A DNA stretch of 64,000 nt, from the NCBI GenBank assembly GCA_014360985.1, contig JACIWK010000008.1, positions 28,704-92,703 on the forward strand. Reading direction: 5' to 3'. Under the pieces are notes generated by a model that saw only the letters and a list, made by a program, of their open reading frames with translations, was not told the DNA's origin and ran no database searches. Source of the DNA: Candidatus Bipolaricaulota bacterium. Its GTDB lineage: Bacteria; Bipolaricaulota; Bipolaricaulia; Bipolaricaulales; Bipolaricaulaceae. The position numbers and the translations under genes are program-made. This document shows, piece by piece, positions 21,813 through 31,237 of the stretch; position 1 is the stretch's first letter; each line of letters begins with the position of its first letter.

Positions 21813-23198
21813 ATGTTGTCCCGGACTGGGGTACCGGTGATCCTGCTCGGGCTGGGGCTTTCCGCCTCAGCCCAGGTCGCTCCCATTGTGACCACTCACT
21901 CCGCGACGGAGATCGGAGCAACGTCTGCCGTTCTGAACGCCTCGTTCACCGTGGGCCAAGCTCAACATCTCGTCAATCCTGGGTTTGAGGCCCCGCTGGG
22001 GCCAAGCAACTGGAACAGCGCTGCGTTGGTCTACCTCGAAGGGGAGTCGAGCCCTGTGGAGGCGAGCTTCCTGCGGCGGACCACGGATGCCCAGAACGGC
22101 GTCGCGTGTGGGGAACTCCGATACCGGACAAAGACAATGGGCTTGGTGGGCATTTCCTGCCCCCAAGAGGTGTCGGGGATTGAGGTGTCTCACGGGGTGC
22201 CTCTCATCCTCAGCTACTGGGTCCGCCACCAGTACAGCTATGGAACGGGCGACGTCCCCGATCATGGCGGGCTCGTCGAGGTCGAGGTCAGGGCGGGTGG
22301 GGAGACTTACTGGCTTCGCTACTACCACTTGCGCAAGGGGGCTCTCCCCACAGGCCGCTCTCACGTGTACTACGTGGACGCGGGCAACCCTGGCCAGTAC
22401 ACGTGGGTACGCTATGAGCAAGATCTCACCTCCGATATCGCCACCGCGTTCGGGCTTGGTGAGTTCTCTGTGCGGGTTGTTCGTCTGGGGGTCCTCCTGT
22501 GGAAGACCTCCGATGCGGAGACCAGGCTGTACTGGCTGTTCGACGATGTGGAACTGAAGCGGGGAGGTGCGGTGGTGTGGCACGAGTATCGGGAGGAGGG
22601 CAGTCCCAGTTGGCAGGCCACTCCGCGTGCTACGTACACCGCGGACGGGACCCATGCCGCCGCGATCGTGGGCCTTGCCCCGGGCACCGCCTACCGCCAC
22701 CGGGCGGTGCTCGCCTACGAAGGGGGTCTGATCTACGGCGCGGAACGCGAGTTTCGGACCCTCCAGGCCTACACGGTGCAGGTTCGGGTGCAGCCGCCGA
22801 CCGGCGGGACCGCGGACGGCGCGGGGACCTATCCGCACGGGACGATCGTGACCGTGACGGCGGCGCCGCGCGCGTGCTACCGGTTCGTGAACTGGACCGA
22901 GGCCGGAGTTGAGGTCTGGGCCGCTCCTTCCTACTCGTTCGCGGCGACCGCGGATCGGGACCTCGTAGCGAACTTCGTCCTCGTGGGAGATGCAAACCTC
23001 GATGGCGTGGTGGACGTTCGCGACGCCCGTCTCGTCCATCAAGCCGCGCTCGGCCTGGTGGCGTTGGCCCCCCCGCAGAGGGTCGCGGCGGACGTGAACG
23101 GTGACGGCGTGGTGGACACCGCCGATGCCCAGCTGATCGCCGAGGCGTTGCTCGGTCTCCCGGTCCCAGTGCCGATCTGTCCCGGCTCCTGCCCATAG
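21813..23198 (+). CDS. Secreted dockerin-type protein with Fn3-like and InlB-repeat-like domains
   Basis: A 461-residue exported protein. After a signal peptide (VPVILLGLGLSASAQ) comes a jelly-roll-like region (about 50-255), a short fibronectin III-like segment with VGLAPGTAYRHRAVLAYEGG, a repeat like those of bacterial surface proteins (VRVQPPTGGTADGAGTYPHG), and a type I dockerin (about 400-450). The dockerin has two calcium loops, GDANLDGVVDVRDARLVHQA and DVNGDGVVDTADAQLIAEAL. Dockerins bind cohesin domains. The next gene, 10 bases on, encodes a cohesin-like lipoprotein, so the two may form a surface complex. No carbohydrate-active domain was recognised. Confidence 0.85.
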   Translation: MLSRTGVPVILLGLGLSASAQVAPIVTTHSATEIGATSAVLNASFTVGQAQHLVNPGFEAPLGPSNWNSAALVYLEGESSPVEASFLRRTTDAQNGVACGELRYRTKTMGLVGISCPQEVSGIEVSHGVPLILSYWVRHQYSYGTGDVPDHGGLVEVEVRAGGETYWLRYYHLRKGALPTGRSHVYYVDAGNPGQYTWVRYEQDLTSDIATAFGLGEFSVRVVRLGVLLWKTSDAETRLYWLFDDVELKRGGAVVWHEYREEGSPSWQATPRATYTADGTHAAAIVGLAPGTAYRHRAVLAYEGGLIYGAEREFRTLQAYTVQVRVQPPTGGTADGAGTYPHGTIVTVTAAPRACYRFVNWTEAGVEVWAAPSYSFAATADRDLVANFVLVGDANLDGVVDVRDARLVHQAALGLVALAPPQRVAADVNGDGVVDTADAQLIAEALLGLPVPVPICPGSCP

Positions 23199-23208
23199 AG
23201 GAGAGGAG

Positions 23209-23754
23209 ATGAGGACGGTCGCGAAGGGGCTCCTGGCCGCAGGAGTGGCAGCCCTGGCCTGGGTGGGGCTCGGTGGCTGCTTCTGGATCAGCAAGGACCT
23301 GCCAGCGACGACCACGGTCTTCTTCTCCGATCTCATCGGGAACGTGGACGGGCCGGGCGAGGTGACGGTGACGGTGGCTCAGGTGCCATGCGACGGCCTG
23401 GCCGCCCTCGCCGTGGGCTGGGGTGGCATCGGTCTCCGGTTCGATCCCGCCCAGTTTCAGGTCACGGACGTCCAGGGGGTGAACGGGTTCGTGGTCCTGG
23501 CTAAGTTCATCGACAACACGGGCGGCGAGGTCCGGTTCGTGGCGGTGAATCCGGGCGCGGGCGTGGCGACAGGCGATGTAGTTCGAATCATCGGGGCCCG
23601 ACTCGGCGCCGGGGACGCGGGCCTGACGGTGGAAGAAGGCAACCTCCAGCTTGCGGGAGCCTGCGGTGACCTCGTTGCCACGTACGAGCTCACCACAGGC
23701 CGTGGAGCGCAGTACTTCGTCAAGGAAGGCCAGGGATGCGCTGGGTGGGACTAG
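23209..23754 (+). CDS. Cohesin-like lipoprotein
   Basis: A 181-residue protein with a lipoprotein signal peptide (ALAWVGLGGC, Cys24 as the likely lipidated residue). The body resembles a cohesin domain: LRFDPAQFQVTDVQGVNGFV, EVRFVAVNPGAGVATGDVVR and LTVEEGNLQLAG. It begins 10 bases after a dockerin gene and overlaps the following gene by 19 bases. This implies a lipid-anchored receptor for the dockerin protein. The cohesin assignment is from fold pattern and context, not from strong identity. Confidence 0.65.
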   Translation: MRTVAKGLLAAGVAALAWVGLGGCFWISKDLPATTTVFFSDLIGNVDGPGEVTVTVAQVPCDGLAALAVGWGGIGLRFDPAQFQVTDVQGVNGFVVLAKFIDNTGGEVRFVAVNPGAGVATGDVVRIIGARLGAGDAGLTVEEGNLQLAGACGDLVATYELTTGRGAQYFVKEGQGCAGWD

Positions 23755-24914
23755 CGCTGGCGGCGCTGTCGTTGGCCCCGGCGGCGATCGGCCAGCCGCG
23801 CGGCCTCGGCGGGGAATGGTCGGTCGAGCTCAGCCTCTTGCCCACTCCGAACCTCGGGCTGGTTTCGCTCAAGCTCCAGACCGAGCGCAACGGGTGGACC
23901 GTCTCCAGCGCGACGGAGACGAGCGGCACGTGGGGCTGGATCTGGCAGGAGTTCGAGATCAAGGGGGACTTCGGGCCGCTCGGGGTCGAGGGGACCCTCC
24001 TCTTCGGTCCGGCGGTTGCGGACTTCCTGTTCGCCCAAGCGGTCTACTCCCTTGCCCTCGCCGACATTGACCTGAAGGCGCACACGGCGCTGATCGGCCC
24101 CGCCTTGGGCGGGCCGCGCGGGGGCACCGTGTTCGAAGCGGGGTTTTCGCGCGATCGCACAAGGATCACGGGGCAGCTCGGCCTTGGGGCGTGGCTCCCC
24201 GCAGATGGGTTCACGATCCACCATGTCTCCGGGTCGTCGAGAACCTATGCCACGGACCCGCACCCCGGGGGCTCAGGGTTCACCCACGCCCTCCTCGCGG
24301 CCGAGGGGATTCCCCTCTCCTGGGGGATCGCGTGCGACCTCACCGTCTCGCTCCACAAGACCGGTCTTGACCGCCTCTCCATCTCCGCGACGAACATCCC
24401 GATTTGCTGCGGGCTGTCGGTTGACGTCGAGGCAACGTACGGAGCCGGCAACGGGACGCTTGCGATCGCCCCGAAGCTCGCTGGGTTCGCCGAGGTCTGT
24501 GTCGAGGTGTGGGGGGAGGCGGGGTTGGCCGGGCGCGCCTGGGCGGGGATCGAGATCGACGGGTACCGGATCAGGTGGGGGATCCGCGACTGCCAGCACC
24601 TCGAGCTCATCAACGCGGTCCACGTGAGCGCGGTCAACAAGCGACTCGATCCGTCCGACCGGCTCGCGGCGGACGGCGGGGAGTTCGCGCTGCTGAGGCT
24701 CGGAACCTGCGGGGGCCAGTACACCGTGGACCTGCGGCTCTTCTTCGGGACCCGCGGCGGCGCCTTCGGCATCACCCGGTTTGCCTTCACGGGCCGGATC
24801 TCCGTTCTGGCCAACCTCACCCTCGGCCTCGACGCTACGCTCTGCCCGGCGCCGGGCGGGTGTTGTGACCCCAGCGGAGGCGCTGTATGCATCGGTTGGA
24901 TGTTCACCTTCTGA
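23736..24914 (+). CDS. Secreted protein of unknown function (beta-rich, cysteine pairs)
   Basis: A 392-residue exported protein with signal peptide (MRWVGLALAALSLAPAAIGQ). It is almost entirely short beta strands with scattered Cys residues that could form disulfides (IPICCGLSVDVEATYG, CPAPGGCCDPSGGAVC). I do not recognise a family. The style (long amphipathic strands, aromatic final residues WMFTF) resembles outer-membrane barrels or repeated surface proteins. It looks distantly related to the protein at 28594. It overlaps the cohesin-like gene by 19 bases, so it belongs to the same operon. Confidence 0.75.
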   Translation: MRWVGLALAALSLAPAAIGQPRGLGGEWSVELSLLPTPNLGLVSLKLQTERNGWTVSSATETSGTWGWIWQEFEIKGDFGPLGVEGTLLFGPAVADFLFAQAVYSLALADIDLKAHTALIGPALGGPRGGTVFEAGFSRDRTRITGQLGLGAWLPADGFTIHHVSGSSRTYATDPHPGGSGFTHALLAAEGIPLSWGIACDLTVSLHKTGLDRLSISATNIPICCGLSVDVEATYGAGNGTLAIAPKLAGFAEVCVEVWGEAGLAGRAWAGIEIDGYRIRWGIRDCQHLELINAVHVSAVNKRLDPSDRLAADGGEFALLRLGTCGGQYTVDLRLFFGTRGGAFGITRFAFTGRISVLANLTLGLDATLCPAPGGCCDPSGGAVCIGWMFTF

Positions 24915-25489
24915 CGGCAGGGCCCTCCCGTGGCTCGCAACCTGTGTGGGAAATGCGGGGCCTGGTGTTCTGAACAGGCGGACTCTCAGTGGTCAAACGC
25001 AAGCGCTACACGGTAGGATCCCCCGCCACCTTCTCTTCTCCCCTCCCCCCATCGGGGGGTCGGGCGAGGGGAGCGTCCACGGTGAAGGAACGTCGTAACG
25101 GGAAGGGCTTCTTCTCATCGCTGGACGCCGTCGCGGCGATTCCCACACGGGCTGCCAGGAGATACCCGCCTGGTCAGACCCGTGCTCTGGGTTTCTGGGG
25201 CCGGCTGAGCTTGGCTGGCGGCAGGTTTTCTACGGAGGGCCACGAATGGTGCACACTATCGCGCGCGCGATTCCATTATAAACCAGTAGGACACAGTGGC
25301 ACTTGACTCTACCCTCTCTCAGGATGTATCTTCTTTGTTAGTTGGCAGTGATTGTCGCAGTTGTCAGATATTTACCTGGGGGGTGGTGGTCCAGCGGAAG
25401 GATCACGCTGTGTAACCCGTTATCGTAGGTTCCCGGGGACAGGCGGTTCCCGAAGGGAGGCAAGGGAAAGCAAGGGAAAGGAGGCGGGG
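24915..25489. other. 575-base intergenic region with a REP-like palindrome and a promoter
   Basis: No gene is supported here. A GC-rich palindrome occupies 25044-25074 (tccccccatcggggggtcgg), similar to 12556-12585. The A/T-richest part is 25260-25380, just before the big beta-helix gene. A tRNA-like stretch near 25386 does not fold acceptably. Confidence 0.6.
25303..25332 (+). promoter_or_regulatory. Candidate sigma-70 promoter for the beta-helix gene
   Basis: TTGACT (25303-25308) and TATCTT (25327-25332) are separated by 18 bases, about 160 bases before the ATG at 25490. Confidence 0.5.
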
Positions 25490-28400
25490 ATGGCAGGAAG
25501 AACTCGGCTAGATTGGCTCTTGATGGGACTGGTTGCTGTATGGTCGATTGGCATCGTGGGGGCGGAGCTTCATGTTGGGCCGGGTGGCTATGCGACGATC
25601 CAGGCGGCGATCAACGCCGCAGCTCCAGGCGCCACGATCGTCGTGGCCGCTGGGACGTATGTGGAGAACCTGAACATCACCAAGAGTGTTACGATCTCTG
25701 GTGTTGGAACGGACCTTGTGATCCTCCAGCCGGCGGCTGCGGGCTACGGGATCGGGGTGTCCGGCGCGGAGAGCAACGTCACGATCGAGAACATCACGAT
25801 TACCGCCGGTAATGCGGTTCATTTCCTCGTCCACGTGTCCGGCGTCCAGAACTTCACGATCCAGAACGTGAAGGTCGTCGGGGCAGGGAAGATGGTCGCG
25901 CCCGGCGGGTTCCCCTTGGGGGGGATCGACCTCCACGCCGTCTCGGGCGCGGTGATCCGAAACGTCGAGGTCGAGAATGTTTCGAGGAACGGCGTCGCTC
26001 TGACGAACAGCACCGAGGTGACCATCGAGGACATCGACGTCCACGACACCGGGGTGAGCACGGGCTGGGCTGGTGTGGCGATCTATGCAACGGTGGCTGG
26101 GTCGTTCTCCGTCGCCTTCGCCGGCACGAACACGTTGGCCAACACCCCGATGGGCATCTACGTTGAGGATTGGCCAGGGGCGATCGTCAACCTTGCCGCG
26201 CCGGCGGGAACCCTGGCCTTCTCCGGCCAAAGCGTGGCCCCGCTTGTGAAGCTCGGCCAGGGGAGCACGCCGAACCTGGAGACGACGGCCCTCGGGTTGG
26301 GCTTGGTGAGCAAGGTGTACGCACCGGAGTCGCCGACGCCCCCCTACAACACGGGCGTCGCGTTCTACGCTACGGTGGCCGAGGCGTTGGTGGCAGCGGT
26401 GATTGACCCGCTACAGGCGCCCTATACCGTAGTGTTCGACCTCGGCCTGGATCGGTTTGTCGTCGGGCCGGGAATGCAGATCCAGCGAGCCCTGAACGCG
26501 TCCCAGAACGGGGACACGGTCTTCGTGAAGGCCGGAACTTATGTGACCCAAGGGTTGATCAGCAAGGGGATTACCCTTCGAGGTGAGCCAGGCACGGTGA
26601 TCCATGATCCTGCAGGCTCTGCTACGATACAGGTCTCAGCCGATGATGTCACAGTTGCTGGTCTGACCATCGTTGGATACGGGCGTTCTGAACCGTCTGA
26701 TCCGAGCGGGAGCACGATGTACCCGATCTACGTATGGGGACCGTTTGAGAACATCGTTATCGAAGGGAACACGCTGCGTTTCTACACGCAGGGTGGTGTC
26801 TACTTCTACAAAGTGGCTGACAGCGTGATCAGGGGCAACACGTTCGAGCAAGAGACTCGGACCGTATGGCACAAGCCTGCTGGTGCTGCGCCTGGGTACT
26901 ACGTCAATGTTACGCGCGGTGGCCATGGTCCGGTCATCTGGTGCGGCACGAACATCCAGATCTTGGACAACACCATGGCCGAGGTCAGCTCCAGTGGGGT
27001 ATGGGTCTACTTCAGCGACGGGACCAAGATCGAGGGCAATCTGATCCTCGGGGGCGCTCACCCGGATGGGACCGGTGATTCCGGGATTCACCTCCAGGGG
27101 TCTACTGAGACCATGATTGTCGGCAACACCATCGGGGGCCTTCTAGCAGGGGAAAGAGAGGCGTACACGCGCGGCGTTGCCGGCGCGGGGGTCAACACCC
27201 TTGGCAGCCCTGACACGGACATCCTGTACAACGTGATCGCAGACAATAGCGTTGGTATACGTATTCTTGACTCAGGAGGTAGTGGAGCCACTACCATAAT
27301 CCACTTTAACAGTATCACAGGCAACGCGGCCTACGGTGTGTTCGTGTTCGGAGCATATCCAACCACGCCCGGATGGAAAAGCTGGCACTATGACCAGTAT
27401 GGACCTGCAGCTAACGATGTCAACGCTGCCCTCAACTGGTGGGGCGACCCGGAGGGGCCGACCCACGCCAGCAACCCCACTGGGGCCGGGGACCGGGTGA
27501 GCGACAACGTGATCTACAGCCCGTGGCTGGGAACGGACCCGGACGGGGATCCGACTCAACCAGGCGTGCAGGTCACGGGGCCGATGCTGATCATCGTCGC
27601 CCCGGTCGGGCCGGAGCCGACGGGGGGGTACCTCAACACCGCCATCGCCGGCGCCAACGAGCTCCCCTACGCGGACACGATCGAGGTCCGCCACGGGACG
27701 TACGATGCCTCGGAGCCCATCACCGGACCGGTGACGATCATCAGCCAGGAAGGCTCCGCATCGCACACCACGTTGACTGGCCCGATGAGCCTGAAAAGCG
27801 GGGGGATCTTGGTCGGCCTTCCGCTACGGGGGTTCACGATCATGGGGAACGTGACGGTCGAGGAGCTGGTTGACGCCGCCTCGTCTCGGATCAACTGGAG
27901 CAACGTCTACGGCACGATCACGAACAAGGGTACCGGGACGTTCGACGCCCGCTACAACTACTGGGGGACCCAGGTGTACGCGGTGATCGACGCCCGCACG
28001 ATCGGCGACATCGCGGTTGATCCGTACCTCCCCCGGAATGCGGACGACTCATACCGGGACATCGAGGCCCTGTTCACCGCTGGGGTGGCGGGGGATCTTG
28101 ACCGGGCGATCGACCAGCTGTGGGCGATGGCGCGCCTGGGGCAGGACGTGAACACCTTTGTCCAGTACCTCGGCGTGGCCGGGGCCGGGGCCCTTGGCGG
28201 ACCGCCGCCCGGGGCTCAGATCGGCGCTGGCCTCGCTGGCACGATCCTCGAGGAAGAGGTGGCGGGTGGCGCCGCCGGGCTGGACTACGTCGTGGACGGT
28301 GTGGTTGTCGTCGGCGATGCGATCGGCGGGCACTTCACGCTGACCGATCCGGTGACCGGACAACCGATCGCCAAGGCCGTGGTCACGCTGTCCCTCCTGG

Positions 28401-28570
28401 GCGAGGATGGAAAACTTGCCTTCTGGGGCGCTGCCACCTACGATCCCACTACGGGTGAGTACGTGTTCAGCATCGATACGAGCAGGCTGGCTCCAGGGAC
28501 GTATCAGCTGATCATCCAGGCCGTTGACGGGCAGTCGGCGACCCTGACCATCGAGATCCTGGCGGCTTAG
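25490..28570 (+). CDS. Large secreted right-handed beta-helix protein
   Basis: A 1026-residue exported protein. The signal peptide (DWLLMGLVAVWSIGIVGAE) leads into repeated parallel beta-helix units of the PbH1/DUF1565 type. An example is YATIQAAINAAAPGATIVVA followed by GTYVENLNITKSVTISG, and the motif recurs around 400 (IQRALNASQNGDTVFVKAGT) and 770. A C-terminal region (about 960-1025) looks like an Ig-like or carboxypeptidase-regulatory-type fold (VTGQPIAKAVVTLSLLGEDG). Such helices occur in surface adhesins and polysaccharide lyases; no catalytic residues can be named. GGAGGCGGGG supports the ATG at 25490. GC content dips near 27100-27400. Confidence 0.85.
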   Translation: MAGRTRLDWLLMGLVAVWSIGIVGAELHVGPGGYATIQAAINAAAPGATIVVAAGTYVENLNITKSVTISGVGTDLVILQPAAAGYGIGVSGAESNVTIENITITAGNAVHFLVHVSGVQNFTIQNVKVVGAGKMVAPGGFPLGGIDLHAVSGAVIRNVEVENVSRNGVALTNSTEVTIEDIDVHDTGVSTGWAGVAIYATVAGSFSVAFAGTNTLANTPMGIYVEDWPGAIVNLAAPAGTLAFSGQSVAPLVKLGQGSTPNLETTALGLGLVSKVYAPESPTPPYNTGVAFYATVAEALVAAVIDPLQAPYTVVFDLGLDRFVVGPGMQIQRALNASQNGDTVFVKAGTYVTQGLISKGITLRGEPGTVIHDPAGSATIQVSADDVTVAGLTIVGYGRSEPSDPSGSTMYPIYVWGPFENIVIEGNTLRFYTQGGVYFYKVADSVIRGNTFEQETRTVWHKPAGAAPGYYVNVTRGGHGPVIWCGTNIQILDNTMAEVSSSGVWVYFSDGTKIEGNLILGGAHPDGTGDSGIHLQGSTETMIVGNTIGGLLAGEREAYTRGVAGAGVNTLGSPDTDILYNVIADNSVGIRILDSGGSGATTIIHFNSITGNAAYGVFVFGAYPTTPGWKSWHYDQYGPAANDVNAALNWWGDPEGPTHASNPTGAGDRVSDNVIYSPWLGTDPDGDPTQPGVQVTGPMLIIVAPVGPEPTGGYLNTAIAGANELPYADTIEVRHGTYDASEPITGPVTIISQEGSASHTTLTGPMSLKSGGILVGLPLRGFTIMGNVTVEELVDAASSRINWSNVYGTITNKGTGTFDARYNYWGTQVYAVIDARTIGDIAVDPYLPRNADDSYRDIEALFTAGVAGDLDRAIDQLWAMARLGQDVNTFVQYLGVAGAGALGGPPPGAQIGAGLAGTILEEEVAGGAAGLDYVVDGVVVVGDAIGGHFTLTDPVTGQPIAKAVVTLSLLGEDGKLAFWGAATYDPTTGEYVFSIDTSRLAPGTYQLIIQAVDGQSATLTIEILAA

Positions 28571-28593
28571 CTCACATGCGAAGGGGGTGGGGT

Positions 28594-29883
28594 GTGAAAC
28601 ACGCGTTGACGCTGGGGGCACTCACGGTCTTGGTCGGAGTCGTGGCGTTGGCCGCTCCATCGAGCGGTTCATGGACGTTCAGCATGAAGTGGGAACTCAA
28701 CCCATTCCAGGTCAATAAGCTGGAATCGGTGCTGACTCTCGGGTCCACGATCGGGACCTGGGACGTCAACTCCGTCGCCGTGCTCGATCTGGATGGGCTG
28801 GCCAATGTCTTCTTCGACGCGAGCGGGGCTTTGGGCACGTTCGCCGTGCGCTCGATCCTCGACTTCGATGCGGCACCGCCACAGTTCCGAACGTGGCTCG
28901 TGTCTACCGCGACGGCGATCGCGGGGGTGAACCTGTACGCCCTGTTCATGCTCGATGAGCTCAACCCGTCCGGGCCCTCCGCCATCGGCAGCGGGCTGAC
29001 CGTGGGGGGATGGTGGCGGACACCGACGCTCTCCGTATGGTTCGAGGCGTACTCCAATATGCCAGGCACGGTGGACTACATCTACCGGTATGGCTACACT
29101 TGGCTGCTAGACCACTTCATCTTCTACCAGTGCGACAGGTGGTACAAGCCATCGACGTATCTCGACGTTCAGACCAGCAGCTCTGCTCTCTCCTGGAGCG
29201 GGGCCACGATCTACATCGGGATGCCCCTCACGTGCTTCGACCTCCTCATTGCGGCAAGCTTCACGAAGGCGGATGGGTTCAACTACGTTCTGTTCGAGAT
29301 GAGCAACTTGGATCTCGATCTGGGGGGGCTCCCCTTCACCATCAAGTGGGTAGACGTCATGTTCACGGTGACGAGCAAGTCCGTGAACGTGGTGTTCGAC
29401 GTGTCCCTGGCCGACACAGCATGCATCAGGCCTTTCTTCGCCCTCGAAGGGGCGGGTACGGAAATCCAAGGGATAGGGCTGAAAGCCCTCCTGCTCGAAT
29501 GCAGCTTGAACGGGGTCACGATCAGGTCAGGGCACATGTTCGACGAGGACGGATGGTACCCCTACCTCAACTACCTCGGCACCCGGGTGTACGGGTGGAC
29601 CTGGGAGGGCGGGTTGGCGACCACACCTGCCTGCGCCGTTACCGAAGGATACGACGAGTTCATCGGAATCCTGGTGGACGGTGCCGCATGCTGTGGCGGT
29701 TCCTACCTGTTCTCTGCCTTCGCCTGGTTCGATACCGGCAGCAGTTCCGGGATCTTCGACTGGGTCGAAACCAGGATCAACCTGCGGGTCGACCTTGGGC
29801 CGAGCGCGGACGTATCGTTCGGGCTCAGCGTGACCACGTCCGGGGTGAACTGGATCGGCCTGGGGTTCACGGTCCGGTGGTAG
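28594..29883 (+). CDS. Secreted protein of unknown function, related in style to 23736-24914
   Basis: About 429 residues. The GTG at 28594 (KHALTLGALTVLVGVVALAA signal) is preferred because AAGGGGGTGGGG lies just before it; an ATG at 28576 has no site. The mature part is beta-rich with regular strands (LDLDLGGLPFTIKWVDVMFT, VSFGLSVTTSGVNW) and Cys-containing loops, ending in an aromatic strand (GLGFTVRW). That ending resembles an outer-membrane barrel C-terminus. No family was recognised. It lies 23 bases after the beta-helix gene, and the pair ends at a strong terminator. Confidence 0.75.
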   Translation: MKHALTLGALTVLVGVVALAAPSSGSWTFSMKWELNPFQVNKLESVLTLGSTIGTWDVNSVAVLDLDGLANVFFDASGALGTFAVRSILDFDAAPPQFRTWLVSTATAIAGVNLYALFMLDELNPSGPSAIGSGLTVGGWWRTPTLSVWFEAYSNMPGTVDYIYRYGYTWLLDHFIFYQCDRWYKPSTYLDVQTSSSALSWSGATIYIGMPLTCFDLLIAASFTKADGFNYVLFEMSNLDLDLGGLPFTIKWVDVMFTVTSKSVNVVFDVSLADTACIRPFFALEGAGTEIQGIGLKALLLECSLNGVTIRSGHMFDEDGWYPYLNYLGTRVYGWTWEGGLATTPACAVTEGYDEFIGILVDGAACCGGSYLFSAFAWFDTGSSSGIFDWVETRINLRVDLGPSADVSFGLSVTTSGVNWIGLGFTVRW

Positions 29884-29904
29884 GGGGTTCCGTTTAGTGA
29901 ACCA

Positions 29905-29940
29905 AGAGGGCCCTGCACTGGCAGGGCCCTCTCTCTTGTT
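29905..29940. terminator. Rho-independent terminator
   Basis: A perfect 12-bp stem (agagggccctgc / gcagggccctct, 29905-29932) with an ACTG loop is followed by ctcttgtt. It sits between convergent genes and could end transcription from both sides. Confidence 0.9.
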
Positions 29941-30005
29941 GTGCGGCCAAGGGGTCCACGTGCCCCGCCGAGAAGTGATCGGGGCGGGGCTGGGGGGACA
30001 ACTCT

Positions 30006-31214
30006 TCACCAGGGGCCGAGGGTGAGGCCGACGACGATGTTCCGGCGGCAGTGCCACAGGAGGTAGGCCCGCCACCCTGCCCCGCTAACTCCGAGACCAA
30101 TGCCCCACGTGAGGCGCACCTGTGCCCTCGTCTCGGGCTCGATGTCCAGCAGCGGGGCGAGCGTCGCGCCTGGTGACCACGCGGGGATCCACGCCATCTC
30201 CTGCACCGAGAGCCCAGCGAGGAGCAGGCCACCGCCCGGGCCGAGGGACAGCCAGCCAGCGAAGTACCCCTCGATCTCCGGTCCCCACGGGTACCAGCCC
30301 CCGGGGCCGGGCTGCGTCAGATCGGGCCGCGGCGGGGCCGGCCGGAGCGACACCCCGAGCCCTAGCCTCTCCCCCCAGAAGTCCACCGCGATGGAGAGGG
30401 AGGTGATGCCCACGGCCAGCCCCACCCCCAGCGGAGGGGACTCCCCGGCCCACGAGGGGGAGGGAACGGGACCCCACAGGGACGGCCGGGCCGCAGCGAG
30501 GGTGAGGGATAGGGTCAGCTCCTCCCCGTCCGCCACGGAGAGGTCGAGGGAGCGCGCCTCGTACCCTTCCTTCTCCACCCGAACGCGAACTCTGCCTGGG
30601 GAGATCACGGCGGAGAGGGGGGTCCTCCCCAGGTAGACCCCTCCCACCCACACGGAGGCCCCGCTCGGGGCCGTGATCACGGAGAGGGTGGCCCGGGGGC
30701 GGTGGACACGGTAGAACGTCCACGCCGTGCCCCACGTCCCGGGCAGAAGCGCGGTGATCTGAGCCGCAAAGGCAGCAGGGTTGACGTACATGAGGAATGC
30801 ATCCGTCTCGAATGCCTTCGCCTGGTAGAAGGGAAGGGCCTCGGCGCTCGCCACGAGCTGGAGATACTCGATCCCCTCGGGCTCAGTGACCCGCAGGACC
30901 CACCCCCGGGTGGGCAAGGTGTGGGTCCCCGCCGGGAACCACGGGTCCTGGAGGAAGCGGTTCGGCACAATCAGCTTCACCTTCCCGTCCGCGGTCAGGT
31001 TGTACAGGTACACATAGGCATCGCGCGAGAGCGTGAAGGTGAGCTTGAGAGGATCCCCAGGCGCGTAGGTCGTCTGGTCGGCCTTGATGGCCACGACGAT
31101 CGACGGCTCCTCGGGAACGGGGATGATCCCCTGCGGGAGCACGGGTGCCTCCGCCAGCGAGAGGAGACCGAACGCCAGCAGGGCCACACACGCCAAGACG
31201 ATCTGCGCCTTCAT
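30006..31214 (-). CDS. Secreted DUF4384 plus PEGA-domain protein
   Basis: A 402-residue exported protein: signal peptide (VLACVALLAFGLLSLAEA), a DUF4384 domain (about 35-165, with YVYLYNLTADGKVKLIVPNR and FPAGTHTLP), and a PEGA domain (about 173-240, SVITAPSGASVWVGGVYLGR followed by TPL). A C-terminal region of about 160 residues, rich in Gly/Pro/Trp, may form a membrane barrel. PEGA and DUF4384 modules are found in surface-layer and envelope proteins and mediate binding rather than catalysis. The ATG at 31214 matches the signal peptide. It converges on the terminator at 29905. Confidence 0.85.
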   Translation of the reverse strand: MKAQIVLACVALLAFGLLSLAEAPVLPQGIIPVPEEPSIVVAIKADQTTYAPGDPLKLTFTLSRDAYVYLYNLTADGKVKLIVPNRFLQDPWFPAGTHTLPTRGWVLRVTEPEGIEYLQLVASAEALPFYQAKAFETDAFLMYVNPAAFAAQITALLPGTWGTAWTFYRVHRPRATLSVITAPSGASVWVGGVYLGRTPLSAVISPGRVRVRVEKEGYEARSLDLSVADGEELTLSLTLAAARPSLWGPVPSPSWAGESPPLGVGLAVGITSLSIAVDFWGERLGLGVSLRPAPPRPDLTQPGPGGWYPWGPEIEGYFAGWLSLGPGGGLLLAGLSVQEMAWIPAWSPGATLAPLLDIEPETRAQVRLTWGIGLGVSGAGWRAYLLWHCRRNIVVGLTLGPW

Positions 31215-31237
31215 CGGGGCAACACCTCCATCCGGAT

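Noticed and set aside
21813..23198. Dockerin gene as part of a cellulosome
   Set aside because: No glycoside hydrolase or scaffoldin repeat is present here; a simpler surface complex fits better.
25386..25455. tRNA-like stretch (tggtccagcggaaggatc, later taggttcccggg)
   Set aside because: The D-arm resembles a tRNA, but no cloverleaf with a proper anticodon stem and T-loop (GTTCRANYC) can be made.
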